Positions 45,740 through 57,285 of a stretch of DNA of 64,000 bases are shown here, piece by piece. Positions within the stretch are counted from its first letter, which is position 1. The number at the start of each line of letters is the position of its first letter. The stretch comes from Flabesymbios commensalis (Eukaryota > Annelida > Polychaeta > Terebellida > Flabelligeridae): NCBI GenBank assembly GCA_964017125.1, contig OZ024903.1, positions 61,318,670 through 61,382,669 of the forward strand. The letters run 5' to 3'. The position numbers and the translations under genes were made by a program. The notes under the pieces are model-generated. The model saw only the letters and a program-made list of their open reading frames with translations, was not told where the DNA came from and did not search any database.

Positions 45740-46061
45740 CATTCACACCTGTCCGTCATCTACGTTCCGTCGTCCGTCATCCGTCGTCAGTCATCAGTCG
45801 TCCACTTCAGTCACTGCCATTCACACCTATCAGTCTTTTCAGAGCTGTGGACACAGATTTCTGTGTACCGACAGTTTTAAATAGGTACAGTCCGGGAAAG
45901 TAGTTGACGGAGGGATTATTTGTGGGGAATTCCCTTTCCACAGCTCATTACCATGATTTATGGTCCGCATCCGCCATCCGTCGTCCGTTAAAATCGCTCC
46001 CGGACCGATTTTGACTGACGATGGATGACGGACGACGGATGACGGACTAGGTGTGAATGGT
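45740..46061. mobile_element. inverted-repeat element rich in CCGTCATCCGTCGTC
   Basis: CATTCACACCTGTCCGTCAT at the left and GACGGACTAGGTGTGAATGG at the right, with further GTCCGTCATCCGTCGTC / GACGACGGATGACGG repeats inward. Additional GACGACGGATGACTGAAGCG direct repeats follow to 46130. Open frames of 75-108 codons here are by-products. Confidence 0.78.
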
Positions 46062-46228
46062 CTTTCATATTTTCTATCAGAGCGATTTTGACTGAAGCGG
46101 ACGACGGATGACTGAAGCGGACGACGGATGGTTTGACGGAAAATTTAATTTTTAATTTTAATTTTTAAATATTAATTTAATATTTCGTCTTCATGATTAA
46201 ACCTCTCACCGCTAATCAGGACTATATT

Positions 46229-46465
46229 TTAACCCTTTATGCTCGTGTTTTTTTTTACATTTATCCTTGGCATATTGCAGATCAGTTTTTCAAGCATATT
46301 TAAGATAAAACGTGACATCAATCGGCAAGTATTTGAAGATAGTTTACCTCCATTTTGTCAAATCTGAATAATTTTCACTCACTTGAAGTTGTGGATCGCG
46401 TCAGCGAGACACAACTTCAAGTGGGTGAAAATTCCAATTGAATAATCTGGCGGTTAAAGGGTTGA
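46229..46465. mobile_element. piggyBac-type MITE, family C
   Basis: TTAACCCTTTATGCTCGTG to GGCGGTTAAAGGGTTGA. Hairpin (46375-46431) with loop GATCGCGTCAGCGAGA; body ACCTCCATTTTGTCAAATCT. Confidence 0.87.
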
Positions 46466-46675
46466 CAGTGTGAATAACTAACTGATTATATCACTCATCC
46501 ATTCGACAAAAAACTAATGATTTATCGGGACTATGTTAAAAACAGGATTATGTGGATTATATGGACTCACCAGCTGCTTTGGCGAGCGGGCGGGCCATGC
46601 ATGCACACCGTTATAATTGTTCGTAATTCGTTTTATAATCCGTTCACTGTTAGTGGGAAACCGGAATGAAATGAG

Positions 46676-46770
46676 TGTTTAAATATCAATATTTGCAAAT
46701 GTCTGGTTACAAATATGAATGATATTCACCCATTTGAAAGTTCGGGGTCGCGTTTTAAGTATAATTTTAA
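46676..46770. mobile_element. fragment related to family C hairpin
   Basis: TATTCACCCATTTGAAAGTT followed by GGGGTCGCG resembles one arm and the loop of the 41567 element; the other arm is lost. Confidence 0.45.
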
Positions 46771-47082
46771 GGGTAAAAATGATGTATTTGTTTTAGTAAC
46801 ATTCTGGGGAAATGACGCAAATAATGACGCAAATGTGCCACGGTAGAGGGAATATTGCACTCAATATTTTAAGAAAATACAATTTCCACTTAAATTTGAA
46901 AAGCAGCTTATGCTCGTTTATCCATTGTTTGTACATTTTCCCCAGTCTAGCCCTCCGAACCGAGTGAGTGAAGTACTTGTCTATATTCATTACAGGAACT
47001 TTACTCCACTGCTAGTTATTGAATTATGTATGCACTGCGGGTTAGTCAGTATATTTTAGGAAAGAAGATCTATTGCAATTGA

Positions 47083-47316
47083 TTAACCCTTAAAGAGCTA
47101 AAATATTTTATATAAACCAATGACCAAAGGGGATTTTCAATTTGAAATCATCATAAATACTGATAAGTGTCTTATAGCTAACTATTTCAGCTTCATTTGA
47201 ATTCCTAGATGTTATCATGGTTATGAGTCTACGGCCATTGTAAATATTTTACTCTTTCAGTGTGATCAACTTTAGACGTTAGCATTCTAAAGTCGATCTC
47301 GGCACTAAAAGGGGGA
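47083..47316. mobile_element. piggyBac-type MITE, family B, decayed
   Basis: TTAACCCTTAAAGAGCT, body CAAAGGGGATTTTCAATTTG and a much shortened hairpin (ATCAACTTTAGACGTTAGC / CTAAAGTCGATC). Confidence 0.78.
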
Positions 47317-47451
47317 ATATATCAATATGTATTTCGACCCCTATATATTTTTTCTATTATTGACTTCCCGTTTCCATACCTTTTTTATCTGAATATTGTA
47401 TACCATATATAGACCATGTTTTGTCCCACACCTAATTACGTCAGCGGGAAC

Positions 47452-47548
47452 AATACACTCGACCAATAATGGATCAGTGTTGGACCAACGTCAACGATTC
47501 TGGCCCAACACTAAGCCAACACTGGTTAAATATCTCGTTTTTGTTTGG
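47452..47548. mobile_element. palindromic element A
   Basis: CAATAATGGATCAGTGTTGG and CCAACACTGGTTAAATATCTCG around CAACGTCAACGATTCTGGCCC. Both arms carry CAGTGTTGG. Confidence 0.78.
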
Positions 47549-47554
47549 TACACA

Positions 47555-47662
47555 CCCAGCATACATGAGACATTGAGCCATTGTTGGTTCATTGTTGGTT
47601 CACCGTCTACGACGCTGGCCCAACAATGAGCCAACAATGGCTCAATGTCTCTTGTTTGCTGG
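47555..47662. mobile_element. palindromic element A, intact
   Basis: CCCAGCATACATGAGACATT to AATGTCTCTTGTTTGCTGG; both arms share TTGAGCCATTGTTGG; core CACCGTCTACGACGCTGGCCC. It lies 6 bp from the preceding copy. Confidence 0.92.
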
Positions 47663-47852
47663 TCAGAGGGTTTCGGCGGCTTGACTAGTGCCCCCAGCTG
47701 CAACCTAGCTGTACTTAGAGTAAAATTGCGGCACTTACTGCCCACTTGAGATATCACGTGATATAACATAACCCTCTAGGGTATGATATCATGTCCAGGA
47801 AAACGAGGCCAGGGACATTGATAGAGTATCGCGTACGTGCGCTTGAGGTGGC

Positions 47853-47912
47853 GTGTAAAATCAAACAGCAGTAACTGTTTACTTGTATGGTATGCAGTTA
47901 CTGGTGTTTGCC
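47853..47912. mobile_element. palindrome, GGCAGTAACTGCTTAC family
   Basis: GTAAAATCAAACAGCAGTAA with an imperfect inverted partner TGCAGTTACTGGTGTTTGCC. Confidence 0.65.
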
Positions 47913-48916
47913 TCATCACCGCAGTGTAGTGCACTTGATCGATTGACGTGGTTAATTGATAAAATCTGCAGAAAGAATGAAAAGCCCCAGGAGGGCTTTG
48001 ACTGAATATAGCCAGTTCGAAGAAAATCTGAATTGGAAATCAATAATAAAAAAAATACAGTGGTCATAATTATTATCTTAAATGATACACCATGGTATTA
48101 TCTAGTTTTCTATAAATGTGAACTTTCCCTTGATTGTCTGCAACAAGGTGACATTGACTGAAATTTGTCTATAGTTCAAATTTAATTGTTGGCAATTTTT
48201 TTGGAATTGGCGCAGTTGGATTTGTCATTTTTATAAGGTTAGGTGTATTATTTTAAAATTACTTCATCAGACAACTGAGCTTATGTTGTTGTTTGCAAAA
48301 ACTAGTGTGACAAATCCAGTTGTCACATTGTTTCAAAAATTATTTGTACTAGCTCCAACCCGTGTCCTATGGGTCCTGTGTATAGTGCGACTCCATCGCC
48401 CTCTTGTGTATGCAGCAGCGTGTACACCTCCCTTGGCAAATACTGTCAGTGTATGGTGGAGTTTTCGTTGGTTGCAATTTTTTTTATCTCTGCGAGAAAA
48501 CGTTTTTTGTCGACGAACATCTGAAAAACATATGTTTATGTTTTGTTAAAGAACGGAATTACGTACGTTTTTCTGGTCAACATATTTTTACCAATTTCGA
48601 CAACAAACTGTTTTTCCTGCCCATATTTTAAGCAAACTTTTTTTCTAACTTTTGTAGCGAGAAACTTTTTTTCATAGATTTTCTCTAGCTCCCCCCTCCC
48701 CTCCCATATTTCTAATGGCGCGTCCCTTAGCTGTCCTCAAATGCCACACAATTTGCCTGCGAAACACATGCGTCGCATGAGTAAAGTCGAAGACAACAGT
48801 TTACTTACATGTATGTATGGTAATATATGAGATGATGTGCTTCTCACTGTCTCCACCGATTATTTCATTATGAACTGATAATCAGAGATCGATTTGAGCT
48901 TGGAAACTAAAACACT

Positions 48917-48977
48917 CCCAGCACTGCAGACACAAGACGTTGAATCAGCGTTGGTTCAACGTCGTGTGTCTGCTGGG
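48917..48977. mobile_element. palindromic element A, 61-bp mini form
   Basis: CCCAGCACTGCAGACACAAGACGTTGA, then GTTCAACGTCGTGTGTCTGCTGGG, with only CAGCGTTG between. The smallest copy with both ends. Confidence 0.8.
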
Positions 48978-49389
48978 TGTTTTAAGAGCGAAAATTGAAT
49001 TTATTGCCAAATAAAACTGTTGGTTAAATGTAGACGCTTACAATCTCACATACGATCAAGGCCACATCATATGATTTTGTTATCTGGTATCTGCTGTGAT
49101 CTGACTTATGTACTGTTGTGTAGACAGAGCACTTTGTTTTCAGTATGCACAAGGATTAATATAGGCCTAATATGAGATCTATACTAATCAATAACAAGTA
49201 CACACGAATACTACAGACGCTCCGTCACCTCGTTCACTCTGAATCGTGACCTCATTTACCATGAAACTAGACGTCAATTATATGAAAGTCATTCTTCTTA
49301 AGGTCGACTCTACCTTTAAATTAATCGACATCGAGTTGTGAATAATTTCAAGTATTTAATGGTGCACGCGTTGTCATAGATGTAGGTTA

Positions 49390-49526
49390 ATCTATGCCCC
49401 TTTTGGGGTGGCATGGGGTGGGGGTTTGTATCCTGTTGCTGTATGTATTTAGTACGACCTGGCTTCCTTTGCGGGTTATTTTATGTATTTAGTACCCCTC
49501 CCTTCCTTTGCGGGAGGTTTGGTGTC
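49390..49526. repeat. short direct repeat
   Basis: TATGTATTTAGTACGACCTGGCTTCCTTTGCGGG recurs as TATGTATTTAGTACCCCTCCCTTCCTTTGCGGG about 48 bp later. Confidence 0.75.
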
Positions 49527-49588
49527 ACCAGAGTTTGCTGAGGGTCAGTGACAAGTACTGACACTCTCATCTCTGTCACCATCTCTAC

Positions 49589-49669
49589 CCCCAATGCTGT
49601 TTTAATGTTGGAGCAGCGTCGCAGACGATGGTTCAACATTAAAACAGCATTGGGTCTCGTTCAGCTGGG
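49589..49669. mobile_element. palindromic element A, left end missing
   Basis: CCCCAATGCTGTTTTAATGTTGG and CCAACATTAAAACAGCATTGGG-type arms around GAGCAGCGTCGCAGACGATG. Right end TCTCGTTCAGCTGGG. Both arms carry GCTGTTTTAATG. A further remnant lies at 49697-49740. Confidence 0.82.
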
Positions 49670-50317
49670 TAAACACACACCATACTTTTACCCAATGCTG
49701 GCATAGTGTTTTTTCAGGAGACGATGGGACAGCATTGATCCAAATTCTCATATTTTTTTGGAGTACATGTACTCCTAGCAGTAAATTATCTTAATGACCT
49801 CACAATGGCTTCAATCTATTTGTGGTGTGTTGTCCACTGTGGTACACGCGTTGTCATCCCGATTCACCTGTTTTATGTGAAACCACATGTAAATGTAGCT
49901 GACAAGCTAACACGTTCAGGACCTGTGACCGCCCTTAACGGGATCATCTAAGTCAACTGATACTGTTGGACAATTAATTTATTTCAAGCCAATCACATTT
50001 ATCACGCGAAACTGTGAGCATTCCATGTCCATCTTTGAAGATATTTCTTTAGCATGAATGGCAAAGAGTTAATTAATATATTGAGTGGATTAATGATAAG
50101 ATTGTTATACCCTTTATCTTAGCACTACTGTTTCTAAATAACTTAGTACTCGCTGACTCTCACTGACGCTTCGGGTTATCTGTGGACTTAAGATCGTTAC
50201 ATATATTATATATCTGGAGGGCCTGGAAAATCCCATACAACTCTTCACACTAACTCTGTCAGTATATCATGGCATGGTTAATGGTATATAACTATCTGTT
50301 CTGCCCTGTAAAGTCAA

Positions 50318-50370
50318 AAGGCAGTAACTGCTTACTTGGAAAATAAGCAGCTACTACCTTTAAGCTTTAC
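50318..50370. mobile_element. palindrome, GGCAGTAACTGCTTAC family
   Basis: GTAAAGTCAAAAGGCAGTAA pairs with CTACTACCTTTAAGCTTTAC around a short GGAAA centre. Confidence 0.82.
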
Positions 50371-50535
50371 AATGCAGTATTGTGAAGCTGGGGTGGGTCG
50401 CCCGGATTTACAATAGATAGATAATATTACCGAGATAGTTAATTATAAAAACTGTATGATGTATGTGATTGCTTTGCCGTGTGACGTACTTGTTCACTTT
50501 GGGTCGGCCGTATACCTGTATACGGGGTTAGCCTT

Positions 50536-50640
50536 TTAGGGCTAGGCCTAACGGCTCATTCGGTTCGGTTGTGGCTCGTAGCCTGGAGATACCTGTTCGA
50601 ATCCCTGTACCAGTGCCAGGTCGAATATTTATCATCGTTA
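50536..50640 (+). mobile_element. tRNA-derived SINE head
   Basis: ACGGCTCATTCGGTTCGG (A-box-like) and CCTGTTCGAATCCCTG (B box, ~50591). The remainder does not fold as a tRNA, so a SINE head or tRNA pseudogene. Confidence 0.55.
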
Positions 50641-50743
50641 TAATTTATCATTCATTTGATAAGAAAAAGACTAAAGTTCTGAATTGGCGTTTCTTTTTGT
50701 CACGATATTGTCAAAATGTGCGGAAAGTGAAGATTACGTCACC

Positions 50744-50807
50744 CTTGGATATGAAAGGGTGTATCTGCCACTTCGCGAAGTGGCAGATACACCCTTTCAT
50801 ATCCAAG
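50744..50807. mobile_element. perfect 64-bp palindrome
   Basis: CTTGGATATGAAAGGGTGTA ... TACACCCTTTCATATCCAAG with the dyad centre between 50775 and 50776 (CTTCGCGAAG) and no mismatch or spacer. Diverged relatives at 27577, 28898 and 29944. Confidence 0.95.
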
Positions 50808-51478
50808 ATGGCGGTATGACAATATTCACTCACTTTATCTTTATGGGCATGCCCGAATTCTCACTGATGTGTGGATGAAAAACACAGTGCTCAGCGTGTA
50901 CATTTTCTTTTCTTTACTTATTTATGTGACAAAATTAAGTATCCTACTGCCTTGATAAGTGAATTAACGTTTTTCTCAAGTTGTGTATAATTTATGTTTC
51001 GCTGTTATTGCGTAGGCTATAAACATATATTTTTTCCAAGCACTTTTTATGCTACATGGTATAACCAATTCAAAAAAAAAACTTTTGTGAAAACTATCCT
51101 AAAAGTGCCTGTACACACATTTCAGGCTCCTATGTTTTGATATAATAAATGGGGTATCGCCATTCGTCATGTTTATAATCATGAAACAGTGGAACAGTTT
51201 TTGTATTGACCATCAGTGTCTTTCTTTTATAAACGCTAGATCTATCAGATTTAATGTCATGTTAACTTTGATGTATGGTCAGGCATGTACCGTATAACCC
51301 CTTAATCTGCACTGATAAACGACAATGTTACTGTTAAGGAAACAATCCGTCATTTATAAATGCCAAGGAAAATGTCTGCCTGGACAGTTTTACATCGTAA
51401 ATTAGATTCTTCGTTTCTATAGTAATGCAGTCATGACAACCCAGGCGGTACATGACGGTAGTGTATGAATACTGACGT

Positions 51479-51542
51479 GCAAAGCCAAAAGGCAGTATCT
51501 GCTTACCTCACAAGTAAACAGATACTGTCTTTTGCCTTTGCA
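51479..51542. mobile_element. palindrome, GGCAGTAACTGCTTAC family
   Basis: TGCAAAGCCAAAAGGCAGTATCTGCTTAC pairs with GTAAACAGATACTGTCTTTTGCCTTTGCA. Confidence 0.87.
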
Positions 51543-51590
51543 GAGCAGAATAGCTTTTTACCCACAGGCTGACCCAGACCATGCACCTAC

Positions 51591-51636
51591 ATTACCCAGC
51601 GTTAAAGCGACATCATGGATGTGGTCGCTGGGTAAT
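51591..51636. mobile_element. short CCCAGC palindrome
   Basis: ATTACCCAGCG and CGCTGGGTAAT enclose AAGCGACATCATGGATGTGGTCG. Possibly a strongly deleted member of element A. Confidence 0.6.
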
Positions 51637-51924
51637 TAGTTTGAGTCTTACTCATACACAATTTGTTTATTTGTCCACTGGATATTTGTCAAGCTATAAT
51701 GTTTCAACTTTCGCTCAATGATACAATTATATTACTTATACTGTCACGGACATTCATTAATAATATATTTTATAGCATCACCCCCCCTTTCATTGACAGT
51801 AGTAATTATTTATAACTATTTATTTATCAATATTTTTGTAAATTACAAATAATAATGGGCATAGATTGTATTTGGTTATGGAAATGGGATTCTGTCCCAT
51901 GTTAGTGAAAAAAAGTCAACAACA

Positions 51925-52034
51925 CCTGCAAATACAACACGTCGTCACCACTGTTATGTTAAATGCTGGGCCAGCGTCTCAGACTGTGACCCAACATTCA
52001 ATCTACTGTGGGTCATCGTTTGGTGTTTGCTGGG
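51925..52034. mobile_element. palindromic element A, diverged
   Basis: CCTGCAAATACAACACGTCG to CATCGTTTGGTGTTTGCTGGG; core CCAGCGTCTCAGACTGTGACCC. Confidence 0.78.
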
Positions 52035-52358
52035 CATAACAGTTACTCTCCCTTAACTGAGGTTTTATGACGTGATTTCGCGCATGCCTGATGGTCTCAT
52101 TACTGATGGGGTCTCGCTGAGGAGGCTATTTTGTGCGACTTTCCGGAGAATATTTCACGAGTTGCTGAACGATGCCCCCAAAGCGAGCCATTAACTGAGA
52201 CGCTGAACCAATTTCTGAAAATTACTCGGGTTGAGTTCACGTGCTTGTCGATGTGTTCAAGAACTGTACTAGTATGATTAATTATTAATTAATCGGAATA
52301 GGTGTCTGCTATAATAAATACGTAGTGTTTGCAATGAGGTACCTTTCTTGTAACATAT

Positions 52359-52467
52359 CCCAGTAAACACAAAACATTTGTATAACATTTGTACAATGTT
52401 GGTCCAACGTCGAAGACGTTGGGCCGACGTTGTACAAACGGTATACAAATGTTTTGTGTTTGCTGGG
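52359..52467. mobile_element. palindromic element A, CAAAACATTTG subfamily, intact
   Basis: CCCAGTAAACACAAAACATT to AATGTTTTGTGTTTGCTGGG; core CCAACGTCGAAGACGTTGGG. Confidence 0.92.
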
Positions 52468-53257
52468 CTGTAGGACATAACATGTAGAAGAATGTATTAA
52501 AAATGTTCCAAGTATGTTTTGTTTTTAGAATGATACTTCGAGCGACCCTTTCATGGGTTTTGTTTTTAAACCACTGGTGCTTTTGGAAATGTAACATCGT
52601 GTCTATTATGTATATGTTTGTTGTTTTATAAGAATTGGGTCAGAAGTGACGTCGTACCGGCATGTGTGAAGAAAATATGTATATTATATGTCTATTTAGA
52701 CATAATGTTAGCTGATGTTAAATTTGCCGCCTTATCAGTAATGGTTTTCAGTGACCACGTATCGAGTCAAATCAATCTAGCAGCTCTAGTGTGTCCTGTT
52801 TAAAAACAACAATCCTGATTTCTTGAGAAATATAATAGATACAGATTCATTCTCTGTTATACCACGGTGAAGACAATGAAGACAAAATTTAGCGTGTTCT
52901 GTACATTTCTCTCTCTATGCATAATGAATCATTGAAAACATGTTACAATTAATTCATTAACTGCATATTGAACCATTGAAAAGAAGCAAACATGTAATGA
53001 TCAACTGCTAATTTCTATGTTTTCGCCAGGACCCGAATATGATCAGAAATTTAATCATCATGTAATTTAGTGTTCTTGAGCTATTCTCACATTATTGGAA
53101 TGTAGAGAAGATTAGCGGACCTCCAGATTATGTGCCTTGGGCTGTAAGGCGGACATACATACATGTACTGCAGATTACTGCATGAAGACTATTATCATAC
53201 TAAAAGCCATCACATCCCAGCAGGATGTTGGTGATCTTGTAGACATATTCATATAAC

Positions 53258-53344
53258 TGGCCATGAGCATGGAATTAGCTATGCCATCCTCGCTTACCAC
53301 TTGCCATGAGCATGGAATTAGCTATAGCATCCTCGCTTACCACT
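53258..53344. repeat. 43-bp tandem duplication
   Basis: GCCATGAGCATGGAATTAGC plus TATGCCATCCTCGCTTACCAC occurs twice in a row, directly upstream of the 1.4-kb duplication; its CTTACCAC end is the junction sequence of that duplication. Confidence 0.9.
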
Positions 53345-56300
53345 TAGTTAATTACCATGTGCTTAATCATTCTTCCACTTTATGACAGATGAAACATGGG
53401 TGATTTCCCCAAGTTGAAGTGATGTAGGGCTATACAACTTTACGGCAAATTGGTCATACTATGCCAAATATCTAACATTTAAACTGGACAATTACTAGTT
53501 AACAAGAAGTTACACACAGCACTAACAAGATTTGGGTTATGTTCTTCGCAAAATTTTAAAATCCAATGCCTCAAATAATGTATTTTTGAGTACTATTTGA
53601 TAAAAAAATATTTTAGCAGGCACAGAGGCATGTCATCCGTCACCTGATGTGGACTGTTGTTGTCCATACTACATGTATAATGAGCATTAGGCAGATTGAA
53701 TCAGTCATTACTAAAAGCCAACCATCGGCGTTAATGCTCCAAGTACATTAAGAGTAAATATACAAACTGCTACATTTATGATACATCCACTTTACACGAT
53801 TGCGACCTTTGGCTGCCCGTGAGGAATGTTTGCAGGTGGAATATATTTGTTTCATTTCTGGGAATACGTATTTTGTGTATAGTTTGAAAGGTTAAATATA
53901 TAATAATCTATCTAACCTTAAAGTTTTTTGTTCTGTTGTTCATTTGAAATTGTAATTGTAACACAGTTCCCATTTTAAAATGCAAGGAAATGTTTGAATT
54001 TGTAAAAAAATACATCGTAAGACAATATTTCTACATTTTTTGGCTATCAGGGACAGTTTCAATGGGTACTTACATACATATATTTAAGTGCGGTTGACAT
54101 AGGTTTAGGGACGCTTATAATGTTTGACCGTGGTGGAAAGCTTTATGATTCAGATAATTATAATCATACAATGGTTGACTGATAATCCAGCTGACTTAGT
54201 ACATGTAGTAGGTGATGTTGATTAATGTCCTCCATTACTTAGGACGAAGCAGCAGCGGCTGTTAACCATGTTAACAGGTTAATATTTAATCACTGCTGAG
54301 TTTTATCGGTCAGCATGGTCAGAAATCATGATGTCGTGTCAGATGAAAATACAGTAAAATTGAGTAATTATTTGTATACCAACCGAATTGGTAAATTAAA
54401 ATACAGATAAAAAGTCATCTTTTATAATGTAATACTTCCATTCATGTAATATCAAAAGAAACACAAAAAAAACATAAGTATGATAATACCGAAATTGGTG
54501 AATTCGTGCATCATGAGTAAGGATTTGATTTAAAAAAAAATGATTATTTATGTATATCATGGTAATATTCTAGGTATGGACAACCAATATGTTTTAAATC
54601 TAAAGAAGCTGTCGTGGATTTTAAGGGCAAGATCAAGACCAATTTAGTGTTACCTTAGCTTCTAGGTAACCTACTCTGAGGCCACACCAAATTGATGAGG
54701 TCACACCCGTGTCCCCTGGTCAGGCAGTGCTTCGACGCCATAGACACCCTTACCACTTAGTTAATTACCATGTGCTTAATCATTCTTCCACTTTATGACA
54801 GATGAAACATGGGTGATTTCCCCAAGTTGAAGTGATGTAGGGCTATACAACTTTACGGCAAATTGGTCATACTATGCCAAATATCTAACATTTAAACTGG
54901 ACAATTACTAGTTAACAAGAAGTTACACACAGCACTAACAAGATTTGGGTTATGTTCTTCGCAAAATTTTAAAATCCAATGCCTCAAATAATGTATTTTT
55001 GAGTACTATTTGATAAAAAAATATTTTAGCAGGCACAGAGGCATGTCATCCGTCACCTGATGTGGACTGTTGTTGTCCATACTACATGTATAATGAGCAT
55101 TAGGCAGATTGAATCAGTCATTACTAAAAGCCAACCATCGGCGTTAATGCTCCAAGTACATTAAGAGTAAATATACAAACTGCTACATTTATGATACATC
55201 CACTTTACACGATTGCGACCTTTGGCTGCCCGTGAGGAATGTTTGCAGGTGGAATATATTTGTTTCATTTCTGGGAATACGTATTTTGTGTATAGTTTGA
55301 AAGGTTAAATATATAATAATCTATCTAACCTTAAAGTTTTTTGTTCTGTTGCAGTGTTCAGCACAGACAAGAAATAGGTGGGGACATTTGTCTCACTTCC
55401 CTGGAAATAAAGGGGACATTTGACCTCTAATTGCGTAGTTGACGCACAGTGTTCAGCACAGACAAGAAATAGGTGGGGACATTTGTCTCACTACCTTGGA
55501 AAAAAAGGAGACATTTGCTCTCTTAGTGCGTAATTGACGCGATATCGCGGCATGTGCTGAACACTGCTGTTGTTCATTTGAAATTGTAATTGTAACACAG
55601 TTCCCATTTTAAAATGCAAGGAAATGTTTGAATTTGTAAAAAAATACATCGTAAGACAATATTTCTACATTTTTTGGCTATCAGGGACAGTTTCAATGGG
55701 TACTTACATACATATATTTAAGTGCGGTTGACATAGGTTTAGGGACGCTTATAATGTTTGACCGTGGTGGAAAGCTTTATGATTCAGATAATTATAATCA
55801 TACAATGGTTGACTGATAATCCAGCTGACTTAGTACATGTAGTAGGTGATGTTGATTAATGTCCTCCATTACTTAGGACGAAGCAGCAGCGGCTGTTAAC
55901 CATGTTAACAGGTTAATATTTAATCACTGCTGAGTTTTATCGGTCAGCATGGTCAGAAATCATGATGTCGTGTCAGATGAAAATACAGTAAAATTGAGTA
56001 ATTATTTGTATACCAACCGAATTGGTAAATTAAAATACAGATAAAAAGTCATCTTTTATAATGTAATACTTCCATTCATGTAATATCAAAAGAAACACAA
56101 AAAAAACATAAGTATGATAATACCGAAATTGGTGAATTCGTGCATCATGAGTAAGGATTTGATTTAAAAAAAAATGATTATTTATGTATATCATGGTAAT
56201 ATTCTAGGTATGGACAACCAATATGTTTTAAATCTAAAGAAGCTGTCGTGGATTTTAAGGGCAAGATCAAGACCAATTTAGTGTTACCTTAGCTTCTAGG

Positions 56301-56382
56301 TAACCTACTCTGAGGCCACACCAAATTGATGAGGTCACACCCGTGTCCCCTGGTCAGGCAGTGCTTCGACGCCATAGACACC
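53336..56382. repeat. 1.41-kb tandem duplication, nearly identical copies
   Basis: Copy 1 is 53336-54748 and copy 2 is 54749-56382. Every stretch I compared by eye is identical, including poly-A runs. The only difference found is a 215-bp insertion with target duplication in copy 2. Both copies start at CTTACCAC and the right edge continues CTTACAGT, so the junction sits on CTTAC microhomology. No gene in either copy. Confidence 0.93.
55352..55566. mobile_element. 215-bp non-autonomous DNA transposon, present only in copy 2
   Basis: Ends CAGTGTTCAGCACA and TGTGCTGAACACTG are perfect inverted repeats of 14 bp or more. Flanks read CTGTTG on both sides, and copy 1 shows a single CTGTTG at the site (near 53939), so the target duplication is up to 6 bp. 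Internally, a ~95-bp unit beginning CAGTGTTCAGCACAGACAAG is repeated twice. CAGTG termini are reminiscent of hAT, but hAT duplicates 8 bp, so the superfamily is open. Confidence 0.9.
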
Positions 56383-57026
56383 CTTACAGTGGCATGGATT
56401 ATGATGGGACTGCTGATGTGCTGTACGTGGTATCAAGCTCCTAGGTAGTATGATGCTGAGACATCTTGCCTGATCACCTGTCCTAGTTACCAACTAATCC
56501 ATTAGCCCCGTGTCATCACATGCCACGGCACCACGTAGTTTTTGCCAATCTGCTGATTTTTCTTATGCGTGGCAAGGAGAATCTGTGGTCGTTGGCTATA
56601 CCATCGATTGGTGTTTCATCAGGCTCGTTGATGCTGTTACCGAGTTTTTATCATACCATTGTGGTCATGAATAAATCACGAATCTCCTAGTTTTTATAAG
56701 TGAAAACACGTACTGATTGAAAGATGTCTCACGGGAGTTTATAAATGTTGAATTGAGTGGTGAAACGTTTCGGAAAAAAATTGCTGTCTGCTTACAAAAC
56801 ATTGGCTCCGAATCTTCTTTCTGACAAGTTTATTTTATTTGACTAATTCTCTGTTGAATTCCATATAATATTTAGATATATATATACAGTACACGATCTA
56901 CCATTACATTGTCATTGTATGTTTGGGAGTTTTTGAATGCACAGTAATTATACATGCGACCACCCCGACGCTCTCTTTGCCCAGCACACACACGACGATG
57001 GGAATGTCCTAATGTTATTTTATGTT

Positions 57027-57226
57027 TTAACTCTTGTGCTGCTTGATTGGTTGCATCTATTTTTCGTCATTTGAAGCTTCAACTGACGAAAAATGTTTAC
57101 ATTCATGAAACAATAGATACCTCCAATATTGAATAATAACTTAATAATAATTTATCAAATTTAGTAATATTCTCATGGATCTAAAACCTGTTTAACACTA
57201 TACGGCTCCAGCAGCACAAGGCTTAA
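57027..57226. mobile_element. piggyBac-type MITE, family E relative
   Basis: TTAACTCTTGTGCTGCTTG to CAGCAGCACAAGGCTTAA. Contains ATTTTTCGTCATTTGAAGCTTCAACTGACGAAAAAT, a shortened version of the hairpin at 42958. Confidence 0.78.
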
Positions 57227-57285
57227 CAGACGGAAGTGTTTACTGCGTCAGTGGCTCAGGCTGCTTGTCTCAAACGCTGAACGTG

